From Halichondria panicea (lineage: Eukaryota > Porifera > Demospongiae > Suberitida > Halichondriidae), in the NCBI RefSeq assembly GCF_963675165.1, contig NC_087377.1:12944632-13008631 (forward strand): a stretch of 64,000 nt of DNA. The letters are read 5' to 3'. Positions 34,739 to 46,894 of the stretch are shown one piece after another. The notes beneath the pieces are model-generated. The model saw only the letters and a program-made list of their open reading frames with translations, was not told where the DNA came from and did not search any database. Position 1 is the first letter of the stretch, and each line of letters begins with the position of its first letter. A program made the position numbers and the translations under genes.

Positions 34739-35460
34739 AACTGTACTAGTCTGGAAACCTAAACTCTGTATTTGTGCACCACAATAATTATGTGCATAAA
34801 AAGTAGAAGCACACATAGGAAGTCTGTTTTGCATTGTTTGGTAAAGATCATTAACATCATAATTGACGTATTGGATCAAGTTGAACGATAAGAACAGATA
34901 GGGGGGCATCAGACATCTGCGACGTTTGACCAGCAACAGCATTATGAACAACTGCCCCTTCCAGGCTGGCTCCAGACATCCAAACTCTCAGAAGTACTGA
35001 CAGACCCTATACTGCATGTGCTGCCCGTTCTGTTTTACTCGGTATTCTCACAATGATACTTTCTGAAAGCTCACAATTAATGCAATCGATTTGTGATTTT
35101 TCCCGACATGTATCTGTAAGATGATATGCTGAGAGCTCAAAATAAAAATGTTCAGGAATTTGAGTACCGTATACTGTATTATTATAGCGTGTATATTTCG
35201 GCGGTAAACGTTAGCGGTTTTCGCAGATAGCATGTATCCTACAGACATATAAGTATCGCATGCATGCATGCGCGTTAAAAGGCTATTCCAAGGAAATTGA
35301 ATCTGCAAAATTCCTTATGATTTTCTGCAAAAGTTTATACCCTCGAAATATACCTGCTATACGGTAAGCAGTAAAAATAAAATGACACTTCGATTGTTTA
35401 AACAATTGCAACCCTGCACAGTATACGTGTAACCCCTCATATATATATAGCGGTGTACAA
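34739..35460. other. 3' flank of copy E with TACCGTATA-type MITE
   Basis: 34870-35050 is the inverse of 26570-26760, and about 35168-35362 is an inverted copy of the TACCGTATA-type MITE. No gene seen. Confidence 0.55.
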
Positions 35461-36792
35461 AACAACCATTCAATAAAAGATAACGTTCCACTGTATATAA
35501 GGGGAGAGGGTTGGATACACTATTATAGGATTTTCAATACAAGGTTTTGTTGTATTGCTGATGCAAAGAATAACTAACGCAAAATATGCATTGTAGAGAG
35601 TATTAGAGAGAAACATACGCAGCTGTACAACACAGCTATAAGACTCACCCGACCGCGATGACCTCCTCGGAGTTCCTCTCTGACACAAAAGTTATACATG
35701 CACTATCGCTCGTAGGGTCGGCTGTACATGTAGTATATCTGTAGAGGATGTGAACATTTCAATACACCTGTATATATAATGCTCATAAGAACTGCTGTAC
35801 ATGCATTATGGACTGGGACCAACACTAAAAATAATTTATAAGAGACCCTTCAACTTATATAATTGCTGCTGTTTACTGCATGTTGTCAGTAATAAATACT
35901 ATAACAGTGACACCACAATAAAATGCTCTGTTTATTAATTATGAGCTAGCTATAAGGACTCTCTGCATGTGAATAAGGACACCTCTAGTATAATCAGGAC
36001 ACTTAACGCTTAGAAATAGAAGCACATAGAAATTACTAGAATCAACTTTACCCAAAACTTGTTGCATTTTATGCAGCAACATTACTATTAGACAACAACC
36101 AAGCTACACACAACCTCTCCATTAATTGATACACCCACCGCATTAGGTACGACCGAGTATACCGTATTATAATTATTATAGCTGGTATAATTAGCAAAGG
36201 CAAAACATTCATGGTTGCATGAGCAATATTTAGTCACTTTGTGGATAATATTTTTGTGAGGTTGCTGCTTGCACTGCAGGTAAAGGTAGGCAAGGTCGCT
36301 TCATTCATGGGTAAAAATTAAGAATTATATTCGTGCTGAGTTCCAACCACGAAAACCAAGAATATTTTGTTTCCCGGAAATGACCAGCAAAAATATACGG
36401 TACCTCTCTGAGGTGAACATTAGGTTTATTGGTTTCAAGCGCCAATGCATTGATTATAATAGCCTATAAGGATGAAAAAATGTATACTGTATAGAAGTGG
36501 TGCATGCATAGTTTTCATGCAAATGTCACCAAAAAATGATCATCTGAATCTATAGTCACACATTTTGCAATTGTGTAAAAACTATAGTCATCACTTTTAC
36601 AGTACTTTTTTGCCAAATTGTGACGTGCCTGCGTGCTAAGAACATAATAACAGGTATTTAGTTTTGATGTGATAGCAGAAATCGTTTAATGTATGAATGT
36701 ATAGTGTGCCCTAGGGTTACATGGTGGCCGCTAAATTCATATTGACACAAGGATTGTGAAGCAGGTGCAACGCTGCATGAAAAACACAACTA
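35461..36792. other. No gene; MITE remains and module sequence
   Basis: About 36160-36405 is a relative of the 29390-29600 MITE, and 36410-36710 continues collinear with 29600-29890. The rest shows no recognisable feature. Confidence 0.45.
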
Positions 36793-36972
36793 CAGTGGAG
36801 CCCATCAGGCTATAACGGACACCTTTGGGGAACAATGTTTTGGCCTTATACAGAGGTGGCCTTTGTTGAGGGGTTGTTTTATACACAAATTGTTCATTTG
36901 GGACCTGGGTGCCTGGCCGTTATATAGCAGCTGGCCTTTATTTGGAGGTGGTTGTTAACAAAGGTTCCACTG
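36793..36972. mobile_element. Pogo/mariner-type MITE, copy 3
   Basis: CAGTGGAGCCC...GGTTCCACTG flanked by TA. Collinear with 20850-21030 and 30166-30342. Confidence 0.8.
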
Positions 36973-37042
36973 TATTCATTATGCATTAATTCTCAAATGA
37001 AAAACATGTACAATTAATGTATATGCATGCACACACATGCAG

Positions 37043-37311
37043 AATCTGTGCGGTCCCTCTCTACTGGTGAAGCAATGGCAGTCAGTGTGGCAGCTACATT
37101 CACTATTTCCATAGCGATTGGACTCTTGTTGTGGATGTCTGTAATGTACTGCATTATGTATTACAGGAATAGGGGATGCTACGCAGTAAGACAGCGTCAG
37201 GAGGAAAGCATTCAACCCACTGTGCCAAGTGGTCTTGTTTATGAAGAAGTTACTCCTATCCAAGAACGAATTGAGCTGAAACTGAATGAAGCATACGGAC
37301 CATTATCATAG
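37043..37311 (+). pseudogene. Lone receptor membrane/tail exon with open frame
   Basis: After the acceptor CACACATGCAG the complete last exon is open: STGEAMAVSVAATFTISIAI..., YRNRGCYAVR, YEEV, YGPL and the stop at 37311. There is no signal, Ig or FN3 exon upstream on this strand before copy E's end, so it is orphaned. It could still be used as an alternative last exon by the upstream copy E, since the acceptor and phase are intact. Confidence 0.7.
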
Positions 37312-39592
37312 CTTATTAAACTAAACTGTCTGAAGGCCTCAATTCTTTTATTGCAGTATGTTGTGGTGTGCAGTTGTAGTTGTAAGTGAAAAGATTCTTA
37401 CCTGTGCATATTGAGTATCACTTGATATTGCAAGATAGTATACATATACAGAATTTAGATGATGTTTTGAGTTGTATAGAATGAAGAGCAATAACCTGTA
37501 TGTATGTTTCTTTCTGTGCAGTCAGTATAATTATAATGTTAAATAGCTCTCAAAACAGGGAGCTTTTGACCTCAATATAGAAGAATCTACAAGGATATAT
37601 TATATAAGTTGCTGCATGTGTAAAGTGAATAATTATTATTTTGTGACTATAAATTAGCATCATGCAATAGTCGCATAATTAGCTAATACACTATATTATA
37701 TATATAGCTGTATTATAATACAGCTCTAGTATATAATTATAGTTGAAAGAAACGATGTTGAAGAATGAAACTCCCCACCCACACATGCACAGCAGTCCTT
37801 GCAGCAGTATATCTACCACTTATTCATCTATATACCAGTCGCTGCTGCAACTGTTCCACATCAACCGTCAACAGAGCTTTCGGCTGGAGGAGCCCATGCA
37901 TCATGTTCATCAGTAAAGTAATTACGAGTTTGTAGACTGTATAATAATAACAAGGCATTATCAACTCTCTTAGTTTTTACAAGCCCTGCCCTTTTAAAAA
38001 ATAACCAGCCCTTGTTGCCTTTGACCTCTGAGATCATAGGAATAGCAGTGCCAGTATATAGCATGTTGCACTGGGGCAAAGTGACCTTTTTGAGACCAGA
38101 GCCCACCCTCCACCCAAATTAGTGGAACATGAATGAGACAATTGTGGTTCCTGTGGTAAATGCATGCATGGTTTCAATGCACTAAAAATATTATTGTAAA
38201 TCCAGCCACTAAAACATAGCAAAAACTACCTTTTACCTATTTTTTCACATTTATGCAGCAAGTGGTTTCTATATTAGATTGTGGTCAAGGGCCTAAAAAG
38301 GCCCGAGATCATTACCTAATACAAGGGCCAATATAAACTGCTGGTGGCACGAATTGCCATAATAACTATTACATTGTCACTGATCATTTCCAATCCCTGT
38401 ACTGTAGGACTACCTAGCAATATTAATAGCCTAACTTTACAGCACAACACAATCAATAACACAATCAACATTCAAACTATCACAACAATCACAAAACTCA
38501 ACCAAAACACACCACGAGGCTCTCTTCTATCACCTGACACACAGCCATTAAAAATCACCTGACACACAGCTCTATATACATAACACAAAATAAGCATACA
38601 CATCCTACGCAATAATGTCCATGCAGTCTCTTATACACCCATTACAAGCCTTTACAAGTATACTTTGCAACTATAATACTTTACATATTTTGTAACCTTG
38701 TGAAAGAAGTTAGCAGTAGTTTTCAGGGGGAACTATTCGGCGTGCTTGTCGTTGTTAATTATCAATGTGCATGTGCTGATACCTGCAGCGTTCACATAGC
38801 TCCAACACAGCGTGTACAATGACTTTTAAACTATATCAGTAGCCATGCCGACTATATGGTCGGCTAAAGCTGGGAAAGGATTAAATCCTGCGCACGATTA
38901 TTTTAACACAACAAATGAAACGACCTTGACCACTTTGACCTGCCGGTACAAGCAGCAACCAGATCACAAACTGACTAAATATTGCTCAACTACAAATATC
39001 CCCCCCTCCCCGCTAAGCCTAACTTTAGCCAAGTATAGTGATTGCTTTTGGATCGAATGTTCCATTATCGAAGAAAGCATAATTATACCCTCATATTATA
39101 ACCTTGGTCCCAGGCCAATTTTTCTTTTTGATTTTTCTTTAAATTGAAAAATTTGCCTCAGTATTAAGTATAACTAGGGAAGCACAATTAACATAATAGG
39201 GATTGATCGAGGTAGATACAGTGCAACAACCAAATAAAGTAGAGTATGAAGGTATTGAAAATTAAACTATTGGTGCATGCATATATAATTATACATAATA
39301 CAGTATGTATATATAATATGGGGGGGGGGGACAGAGCCTCCTGTTTTTCAGACTGTAACAGATTATTTGATTTATACAAGCAGATTATGTAATAGTTATT
39401 ACATGGCTATGACTGTCACAATCTGTTTATTATGCCTCGGTGCGCATGCGCAAGCGAGGTATACGGTAGTGTGTTTGTCTGTGTCTGTCTGTATCACCTA
39501 TACCACTTTTTCTAGATCCGCCACTGGTTACACATATATACTGTGCAGGGTTGCAATTATTATCAAAGTGTCATTATAATTTTATTGCTTAC
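37312..39592. other. Receptor 3' flank modules, no gene
   Basis: 37312-38040 parallels 24454-25200, 38280-38350 parallels the long intron of copies D/E, and 39195-39590 parallels 25890-26280 (including the G run at 39321-39330). Open frames at 38344-38562 and 38845-39147 are low-complexity and unsupported. Confidence 0.5.
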
Positions 39593-39780
39593 GTATATAT
39601 AGCAGATATATATTTCTAGGGTATAAATGTTTGCAGAAGACCATAATAATTATATAGCTATAAGGAATTTTGCAGATTCAATAGTCTTTTGACACGCAAG
39701 CATGCATGCGATATTAGTATCTGCGAAAACCGCTAATGTTTATCGCCGAAATATACTCGCTATAATTATAATACGGTGTG
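39593..39780. mobile_element. TACCGTATA-type MITE, second copy
   Basis: Collinear with 26285-26463 (GGGTATAAATGTTTGCAGAAGACCA; GCGAAAACCGCTAATG), with an extra AATAATTATATAGCTAT insert. Confidence 0.55.
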
Positions 39781-39874
39781 CGGTACTCAAATTTTTTATT
39801 TTGAGCTCTCAGCATATCATCTTACAGATACATATCAAATCGATTGCATTAATTGTGAGCTTTCAGTGATTGTG

Positions 39875-40738
39875 AGTGGTGTCACAGTCACTGTCTGAGT
39901 CTCACAGTAAGGGAGGCTCTCTCCAGCTAATGATAGAGATGTGTTGGTGGTATTGTACACTGTTCCATCCAGGTTGATAGTGTATCCAGTAACACATCTC
40001 TGGTATGGTGCATCCAGTGGGTCCCACTCCAGAACAGGACATAAACTATTAGTTCTCAGATTTGCCACCCAGGCAGTTACAGGCAGTGCATTTATATCTG
40101 TATAGCAGTTCACACAAATAGGTAGGCTGCAGCTAGAAATTGTTACTCACCTATCACATTCAGTGTGGTGTTGCCAACTAGTGGCGACGAAAAAAGACCA
40201 CCAGCAAAGCATTCAATCAGAGTACCGTTCAGTACCTCAGTGACAGATATTTGAATAGTTGAGCTCACTGTAGGGCCAGTGTTGTTGCTGACCATGCATG
40301 GTGATGGTGAATTGACCACACGTGTATTCTGCAAAACCAGTAGTGTGGCTCACTAAACCATTGCAAGACATGGCTCCACTAATTTCCCATCGACTTTGTT
40401 CGGCATTAACATTGTCATGGCTACAGGTTAGAGAGACCAACTCTCCAGGACAAACTGTTAGCATTTCTCTTTCATCAGTAATGTTTGACAGAATGCTGAG
40501 TTTCCATACACAGTATCTAGACAATAGTAAACAAAGCAACTCATTGTTCAGTATAATTATGCACCCTATATACTCATTGTCTATATCAACTTACCCAGTT
40601 GATTTGTGGCTAGCAGTATCCATGAAGCTAGGACCAACGGGATAATCTACAGAATTAGAAGAGAAGCATTCTTTTTTGTTACAACATATACAGGTATTCA
40701 TAGATCTTGGATCTTACCTTGCAACTTGACACACTCAT
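39875..40738 (-). pseudogene. Ig/FN3 receptor copy H, 5' half only
   Basis: Minus-strand exons: 40718-40738 (MSVSSCK), 40595-40646 (IIPLVLASWILLATNQLG), Ig exon about 40151-40512, and FN3-like 1 from 40097 to about 39875, where it breaks off inside VTPLT and is followed by unrelated module sequence. The Ig exon has four extra bases (CATGCATGG) near 40300 that shift the frame, and its start is not in phase with exon 2. It belongs to the same subfamily as copies D and E, but its Ig sequence is more diverged (LTCSHDNVNAEQSRWEISG). Confidence 0.78.
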
Positions 40739-42010
40739 GATCTATATAGATCTCACTACAATTATCTCTGTTGTCTTTAAACACTGCCTGCATAATTGGA
40801 CTAGATCTATCTTTGACAATCCGTACCCATTCAACATATTCAGCACATTGAGAGCTTGACTGAGTGACCATTGATCAAAGCATATATAAAAGTGAGAATC
40901 TATAATTATGGTGAGACCAATCACAAATGTCATGTAAACTTGCAGTTACTGCTCTTATAATCCATGTTAATTTCACTCCTGCAAACAGCTGAGTATATAA
41001 GTGTGCGTCTAGACTACATGCTAATTATCTGCATAAAACTGCGTAACAATGATGCAATCTGAGCACACTAGCATGATTTTGAATTCATGCCTGCATGTAT
41101 ATGCCCTAGATGCTCTCCTGATGGAATGGATGGAGAGGCTATAATTATGCTAACATTGTGTCCTATTGGTTTCGCTATACAACCTGCAGCCATGACAATA
41201 GATTGATAGTGAACAACATTGATGGACAATAATTATTAGTGGAAGTGTATTTTACAATCGTTTAGTGAGCCACACTCATTTCTGGGTTTCACAGAAGACA
41301 CATGCATGCAAAATATTATTTGAATGGACGTCTGTCAAGTTGTATATACCCTGTCCATTATAGAACGCTCATTTGCGATAAAAGACGTGTGCATCCATAA
41401 ATTATTGACGATTGCATGTGAATGGATTACACGTGAACAATCTTCAACAATCTGATAATCAATTGATTTTATTATCAGAAAAATTGATTTGATCGATAAT
41501 AAATTTTTTTATGATTTATAAATTGTTGTGGACCAGCTTTGATGCGATTGATGTAATAGCTAAGCCTCAATTACAGGCCATCCTCACAATTATAAGCGGC
41601 CTGGAATCGAGGGTCTTGATTAGCTATCTCATATGATAGGTTGATCAGTCATATGACTATAACGCAGAAGCGAGACACATCAAAAATTAAAGAGAAAGGC
41701 CCATTGTCACACCAAATTGTGGTGTTTTTCAGTGAAAGAATAATTATAGATCTACATGTATATAATTGCCTCGATTCCAGGCCGAGTTTTCGCTTTTATA
41801 ACGGTTAGGTGAATGTTAACAACTAGTTATAAAAACGAAAACTCGGCCTGGGATCGAGGCTATACATGTATAGCTTCTGTGGTAATAATTATGTCTATAC
41901 GATCTCATTAAAATTAAGTCAGGTCCTTCAATTATTTTTTTATATATAGTTATTAGCCTAGCTAAGTTGTCATCGTTTAATCGGCTCCTTAATCTCGTCT
42001 TAATCAATTG
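40739..42010. other. 5' flank of copy H and repeats, no gene
   Basis: Contains two relatives of the TAGCCTCGA MITE (about 41565-41630 and 41768-41860) and an AT-rich ATTGATTTTATTATCAG stretch near 41460. No coding support. Confidence 0.45.
41768..41860. mobile_element. Hairpin MITE of the TAGCCTCGA family
   Basis: GCCTCGATTCCAGGCCGAG and its inverse CTCGGCCTGGGATCGAGGC flank a near-palindromic core (TTTTATAAC / GTTATAAAA). The ends match the 75-bp element at 20746. Confidence 0.75.
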
Positions 42011-42024
42011 ACTGAATGAGCGTT

Positions 42025-42085
42025 TTAAGTTCCTTCACCATCTATAATATATACTGAAGCTGCAAATAATGGTCCATGCAGGTAT
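42025..42085 (+). pseudogene. Remnant of receptor exon 5
   Basis: TCCTTCACCATCTATAATAT...GAAGCTGCAAATAATGGTCCA followed by a GTATGT donor matches exon 5 and the start of intron 5 of copies D/E, with small changes. It implies that another receptor copy (I) once stood here on the + strand. Confidence 0.65.
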
Positions 42086-42334
42086 GTATGTATTAGTTAT
42101 TGCATGCATGCATGGCTATGAGTGCCACAAACTGTTTATTGGCCCGTTAGTATGGTCAAGGGCCTTTAGCCCGAGATTATTATCTATAGCGTTATTTTAG
42201 AGACAAATCGGCCTGGGAACGAGGCTACGTATGCTAAACCATGCATTGTCATTTTTCTAGGCAACATTGTAGGGTATATAATTAACAGAACTGCCAATTA
42301 AAAGTGAAAACTATCTTGTCAATTGTAGGGTATT

Positions 42335-42537
42335 TTGCTCTGACCTGCCTCAAATCGAAATTGAAAATGGTGTCTTGGAATATAATACGGAGGAAGATGC
42401 GTTTAATGCTACCAAGACCGAACGGAACTGTTTCAACATACACATGCATATATATCCCAGTAGATACAGACTGGATGGAAATATATACCACAAGGATTTG
42501 TGACACTGGAAATTGGACGGGCACAGAACCAGCATAA
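42335..42537 (+). pseudogene. Decayed sushi (CCP) domain
   Basis: In shifting frames the strand reads DLPQIEIENGVLEYN, then GTVSTYTCIY and ICDTGNWTGTEPA. These are the consensus features of a sushi domain (ENG.L, G..V.Y.C, C...G.W). The frames do not join, so it is a relic. It sits just upstream of a lone receptor membrane exon. Confidence 0.55.
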
Positions 42538-42607
42538 TATGCATACATTTTATGCTATGTATACATGTATGATTGTATACGTATACATGTACATGTATAG
42601 TTATTAT

Positions 42608-42872
42608 TGCGATCCTTCTGTATACTGGTGAAGCAATGGCAGTCAGTGTGGCAGCTACATTCACTATTTACATAGCGATTGGACTCTTGCTGGGGATATC
42701 TCTAATGTACTGCATTATGTGTTACAGGAATAGGGGACGCTATACAGTAAGACAGCGACAGGAAGAAAGCATTCAACCCACTGTTGTGCCAAGTGGTCCT
42801 GTTTATGAAGAAGTTACTCCTATCCAAGAACAAATTGAGCTGAAACCGAATGAAGCATACGGACCATTATAA
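42608..42872 (+). pseudogene. Lone receptor membrane/tail exon, open
   Basis: TGGTGAAGCAATGGCAGTCAG onward encodes the span (VSVAATFTIYIAIGLLLGIS), YTVR, YEEV and YGPL up to the stop at 42872, with one extra Val codon (PTVVPSG). The usual acceptor region and first residues are replaced by unrelated TACATGTA-rich sequence. Confidence 0.72.
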
Positions 42873-43574
42873 GCAGTACTAGTCTGGAAACCTAAACTCT
42901 TCATTTTCTGCAGTTGTGCACCACAATAATTATGTGCATAAAAAGTAGATGAAGTCTCTTTGGTAAAGATCATTAATATTATAATTGACTAAAATTGGGT
43001 GAGTTGTGGTATATATGGGCATGCAGTTCAAGGACATACTGTATGTATGCAGCACCCAAACCAACAAGCAGTTCACAAGACAAAAATTTAACCCTAACCA
43101 TATCACTATAGTCTTTTTAATTGTTAAATTTGTACAATTTCTGTATAATTATCCGTATCAATTGAACGATGATAAGAGATACAGGGGCATCAGCGACGTG
43201 TTTCACCAGCTAATGAACGACTGCCCCTTCCAGGCTGGCTCCATGCATGCAGACATTCAACCTCTATTTTCCCCCTATGTTTCTTGTTTTGCTGCGGGAG
43301 ATAATGATCTTCCTCATAGCAACGTTAACGGTATAACTCGTCTTACACAGTGTTTCAAACTATACTGAGTGTACATTTTATGTGCACAGTGGATCCCTTC
43401 TTAACGGTCACCCCTGAAGAAAAGCGATTTGCAAAAATGACCATGTCTCAAATAAACAGTTTATGCACATTAACAAACTATAACGGTCAAAACTTTGCTT
43501 CCCAAATGCATGGGTATACAGTTTCCACTGTAACACTCGAAATGAATTATTGCGATAGTGTTCCCCTATATAGC
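42873..43574. other. Receptor 3' flank, no gene
   Basis: CTAGTCTGGAAACCTAAACTCT and CTGCCCCTTCCAGGCTGGCTCC match the flank of copy E (34745-34985). Open frames at 43006-43368 and 43350-43604 have no domain support. Confidence 0.5.
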
Positions 43575-44949
43575 TACACTGCAAAAACACTTTTGTTATT
43601 GTGACACAGTTTGCTACCGGCACAAAATGTTATCTTGACAAAACGTTTGTCAATTTCCTGCAATTATTGTTATAACGACAAATCATAGTTTATTTAACTA
43701 TTAATATAGTTTATCTAACTATTAATATTTGTTATTATAATGGTAGATTGTTATTTGAACACATGTGTTGTCATTTTGTCGAAGCGTTGTTGATCTCACA
43801 TTTAGTGGAAGTTACCGTTCATTGTCAAATTAACATTATGTTGTGACAATAACAAATTATAAAGTTACAGCTAGAACTCTACTAAAAGATACGTGCAAGT
43901 TTGCATCACTGATTTCAACCTACTCAACCTATACTCGATTACCCTAGCTCGTAATAAATTGTCTACACTGAAGCATCTCAGTTGCCCTGATGCTTATATC
44001 TTTGCATGCTCATGTTCAATTGTGTATGTAGCAATTGGAGACTTGTGACTGGGCATGGTAAGTTACAGTGGCAGTGAAGAAGTCAGGAGCCTCCAGAGTC
44101 CTTCAGTGCAGTGCAGTGCAGGCAGCCTTCTCTCTATAGCCGGCCTCCTTCACAAGGCCTGGCCTGAAGAGCGGCCTGGGATCGAGCTTCTCTCTAGCCT
44201 CTAACTCTAGCTAGTCTCGAGGCCAGGAGAGTTTGGCCTCGAGACTATAATTAAGCTGGAACTATAGGTGTGGCATGAGGGGGCGTTCAGGAATAACAGG
44301 GCAAGGCCTCAACATACTTAGCACATGGTGCTTGCAGCTGCACCAGACTGCAGCTGCTCATGCAGCTTTATACCATCACTAGCGCGCACTGACTGCATGC
44401 CTGTACCCCTGGCCCTGGGCTACCATGTTCCATGTACACCAGCTAGGATCTAGGAGTCAAGAGTCACCTGCATCTGCAGCTTGAAAGAAAAGACAATTGC
44501 AAGTTAGTCAGTGCTCATTGCTAAACTCAACTTATTGCCCAATACTCTCTTTCAGATTTTCTTAAAGAGTAGATAGTACCACCATCTCAAAGAAAAAAGT
44601 TAAGTTCCATTGCATGCTGTTGGCGCATGGCATGTACATGATCCCAAAACTCTCTGAATTCACAGTTTACACTGAATCACTGCTATACCGTATCGGCGTA
44701 TAACTCCACCATGTACCAGCTTCAAAGAAAAAGGATTTAAGTTATGTTGCTCATTGCTAAATAAATGTGTTTACGTGTTTCTTCCAGCTGCAGATTTTAC
44801 CGTACCTCGGCCCCACAATGTGTACCAGCTAGGAGTCTACTTAACAACCACCTTCATCGACTTCAAAGAAACGACTTGCAAGTTATGTCAGATTCCATAA
44901 AACTATATAGCTAGCTAGAGGGCAACTGTCCCTGGCCTGATTTCGACCT

Positions 44950-46670
44950 TCATCTGTAGCATACTGATTTACGAGTTTGTGTCTTCATGCACTGGTTTTG
45001 ACTGGTCAACTTCGTCCATGGGGTGATAGCTAGCATACTGATTTACGAGTTTGTGTGTATGTGTCCTCATGTGTCAGTTACACTGGTTTCGACTGGTCAA
45101 CTTCGTCCATGGGGTGATAGCTAGCATACTGATTTACGAGTTTGTGTGTATGTGTCCTTACGTGTCAGTTACACTGGTTTCGACTGGTCAACTTCGTCCA
45201 TGGGGTGATAGCTAGCATTGTAATTTACCAGTTTGTGTGTATGTGTCCTCATGCGTCAGTTACACTGGTTTCGACTGGTCAACTTCGTCCATGGGGTGAT
45301 AGCTAGCATTGTAATTTACCAGTTTGTGTGTATGCGTCCTCATGCGTCAGTTACACTGGTTTCGACTGGTCAACTTCGTCCATGGGGTGATAGCTAGCAT
45401 TGTAATTTACCAGTTTGTGTGTATGTGTCCTCACGCGTCAGTTACACTGGTTTCGACTGGTCAACTTCGTCCATGGGGTGATAGCTAGCATTGTAATTTA
45501 CCAGTTTGTGTGTATGTGTCCTCACGTGTCAGTTACACTGGTTTCGACTGGTCAACTTCGTCCATGGGGTGATAGCTAGCATACTGATTTACGAGTTTGT
45601 GTGTATGTGTCCTCATGCGTCAGTTACACTGGTTTCGACTGGTCAACTTCGTCCATGGGGTGATAGCTAGCATTGTAATTTACTAGTTTGTGTGTATGTG
45701 TCCTCACGTGTCAGTTACACTGGTTTCGACTGGTCAACTTCGTCCATGGGGTGATAGCTAGCATACTGATTTACGAGTTTGTGTGTATGTGTCCTCATGT
45801 GTCAGTTACACTGGTTTCGACTGGTCAACTTCGTCCATGGGATGATAGCTAGCATACTGATTTACGAGTTTGTGTGTATGTGTCCTCATGTGTCAGTTAC
45901 ACTGGTTTCGACTGGTCAACTTCGTCCATGGGGTGATCGATAGCTAGCATACTGATTTACGATTTTGTGTGTATGTGTCCTCACGTGTCAGTTACACTGG
46001 TTTCGACTGGTCAACTTCGTCCATGGGGTGATAGCTATAGCATACTGATTTACGAGTTTGTGTGTATGTGTCCTCATGTGTCAGTTACACTGGTCAACTT
46101 CGTCCATGGGGTGATAGCTAGCATACTGATTTACGAGTTTGTGTGTATGTGTCCTCATGCGTCAGTTACACTGGTTTCGACTGGTCAACTTCGTCCATGG
46201 GGTGATAGCTAGCATTGTAATTTACTAGTTTGTGTGTATGTGTCCTCACGTGTCAGTTACACTGGTTTCGACTGGTCAACTTCGTCCATGGGGTGATAGC
46301 TAGCATACTGATTTACGAGTTTGTGTGTATGTGTCCTCATGTGTCAGTTACACTGGTTTCGACTGGTCAACTTCGTCCATGGGATGATAGCTAGCATACT
46401 GATTTACGAGTTTGTGTGTATGTGTCCTCATGTGTCAGTTACACTGGTTTCGACTGGTCAACTTCGTCCATGGGGTGATCGATAGCTAGCATACTGATTT
46501 ACGATTTTGTGTGTATGTGTCCTCACGTGTCAGTTACACTGGTTTCGACTGGTCAACTTCGTCCATGGGGTGATAGCTATAGCATACTGATTTACGAGTT
46601 TGTGTGTATGTGTCCTCATGTGTCAGTTACACTGGTCAACTTCGTCCATGGGGGTGATAGCTTATACTAT
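44950..46670. repeat. 91-bp minisatellite, about 19 units
   Basis: The unit contains CTAGCATACTGATTTACGAG, TGTGTATGTGTCCTCA and GGTTTCGACTGGTCAACTTC plus GTCCATGGGGTGATAG. Two sequence types alternate (CATACTGATTTACGAG versus CATTGTAATTTACCAG). Units differ by few bases. The last 12 form two copies of a six-unit, roughly 542-bp block. Open frames across it are an artefact of the repeat, since 91 is not a multiple of 3. Confidence 0.95.
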
Positions 46671-46894
46671 TTACATTTTGCACTACATATGTGTTGGTAA
46701 CTATAGTGACTTCAATCTTTTGTTCTGTAGGGGCTTATTGTGACGAAAATGATCTGAGGGATGTAGCGTTCATGAAACCAAACGAAACGCCTGCAGTTCA
46801 CTGTACTGGAATTTCAAGAAACGCTAAGTGATGAACACTAAAAACAATTTACTGACAGAAGAAATTATTCTGCTGCATGTCATATGATCCAGTG

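Noticed and set aside
34433-34951. 172-residue minus-strand frame over the last exon of receptor E
   Set aside because: Antisense shadow; similar antisense frames appear over every copy of this exon.
44950-46670. Regular repeats resembling a CRISPR array
   Set aside because: Units are contiguous with no unique spacers, and the genes here are eukaryotic with introns.
45967-46700. Open frames with a repeated MCMCPHVSVTLV peptide
   Set aside because: They are readings of the 91-bp minisatellite; the unit is not a multiple of 3 and there is no start or splice context.
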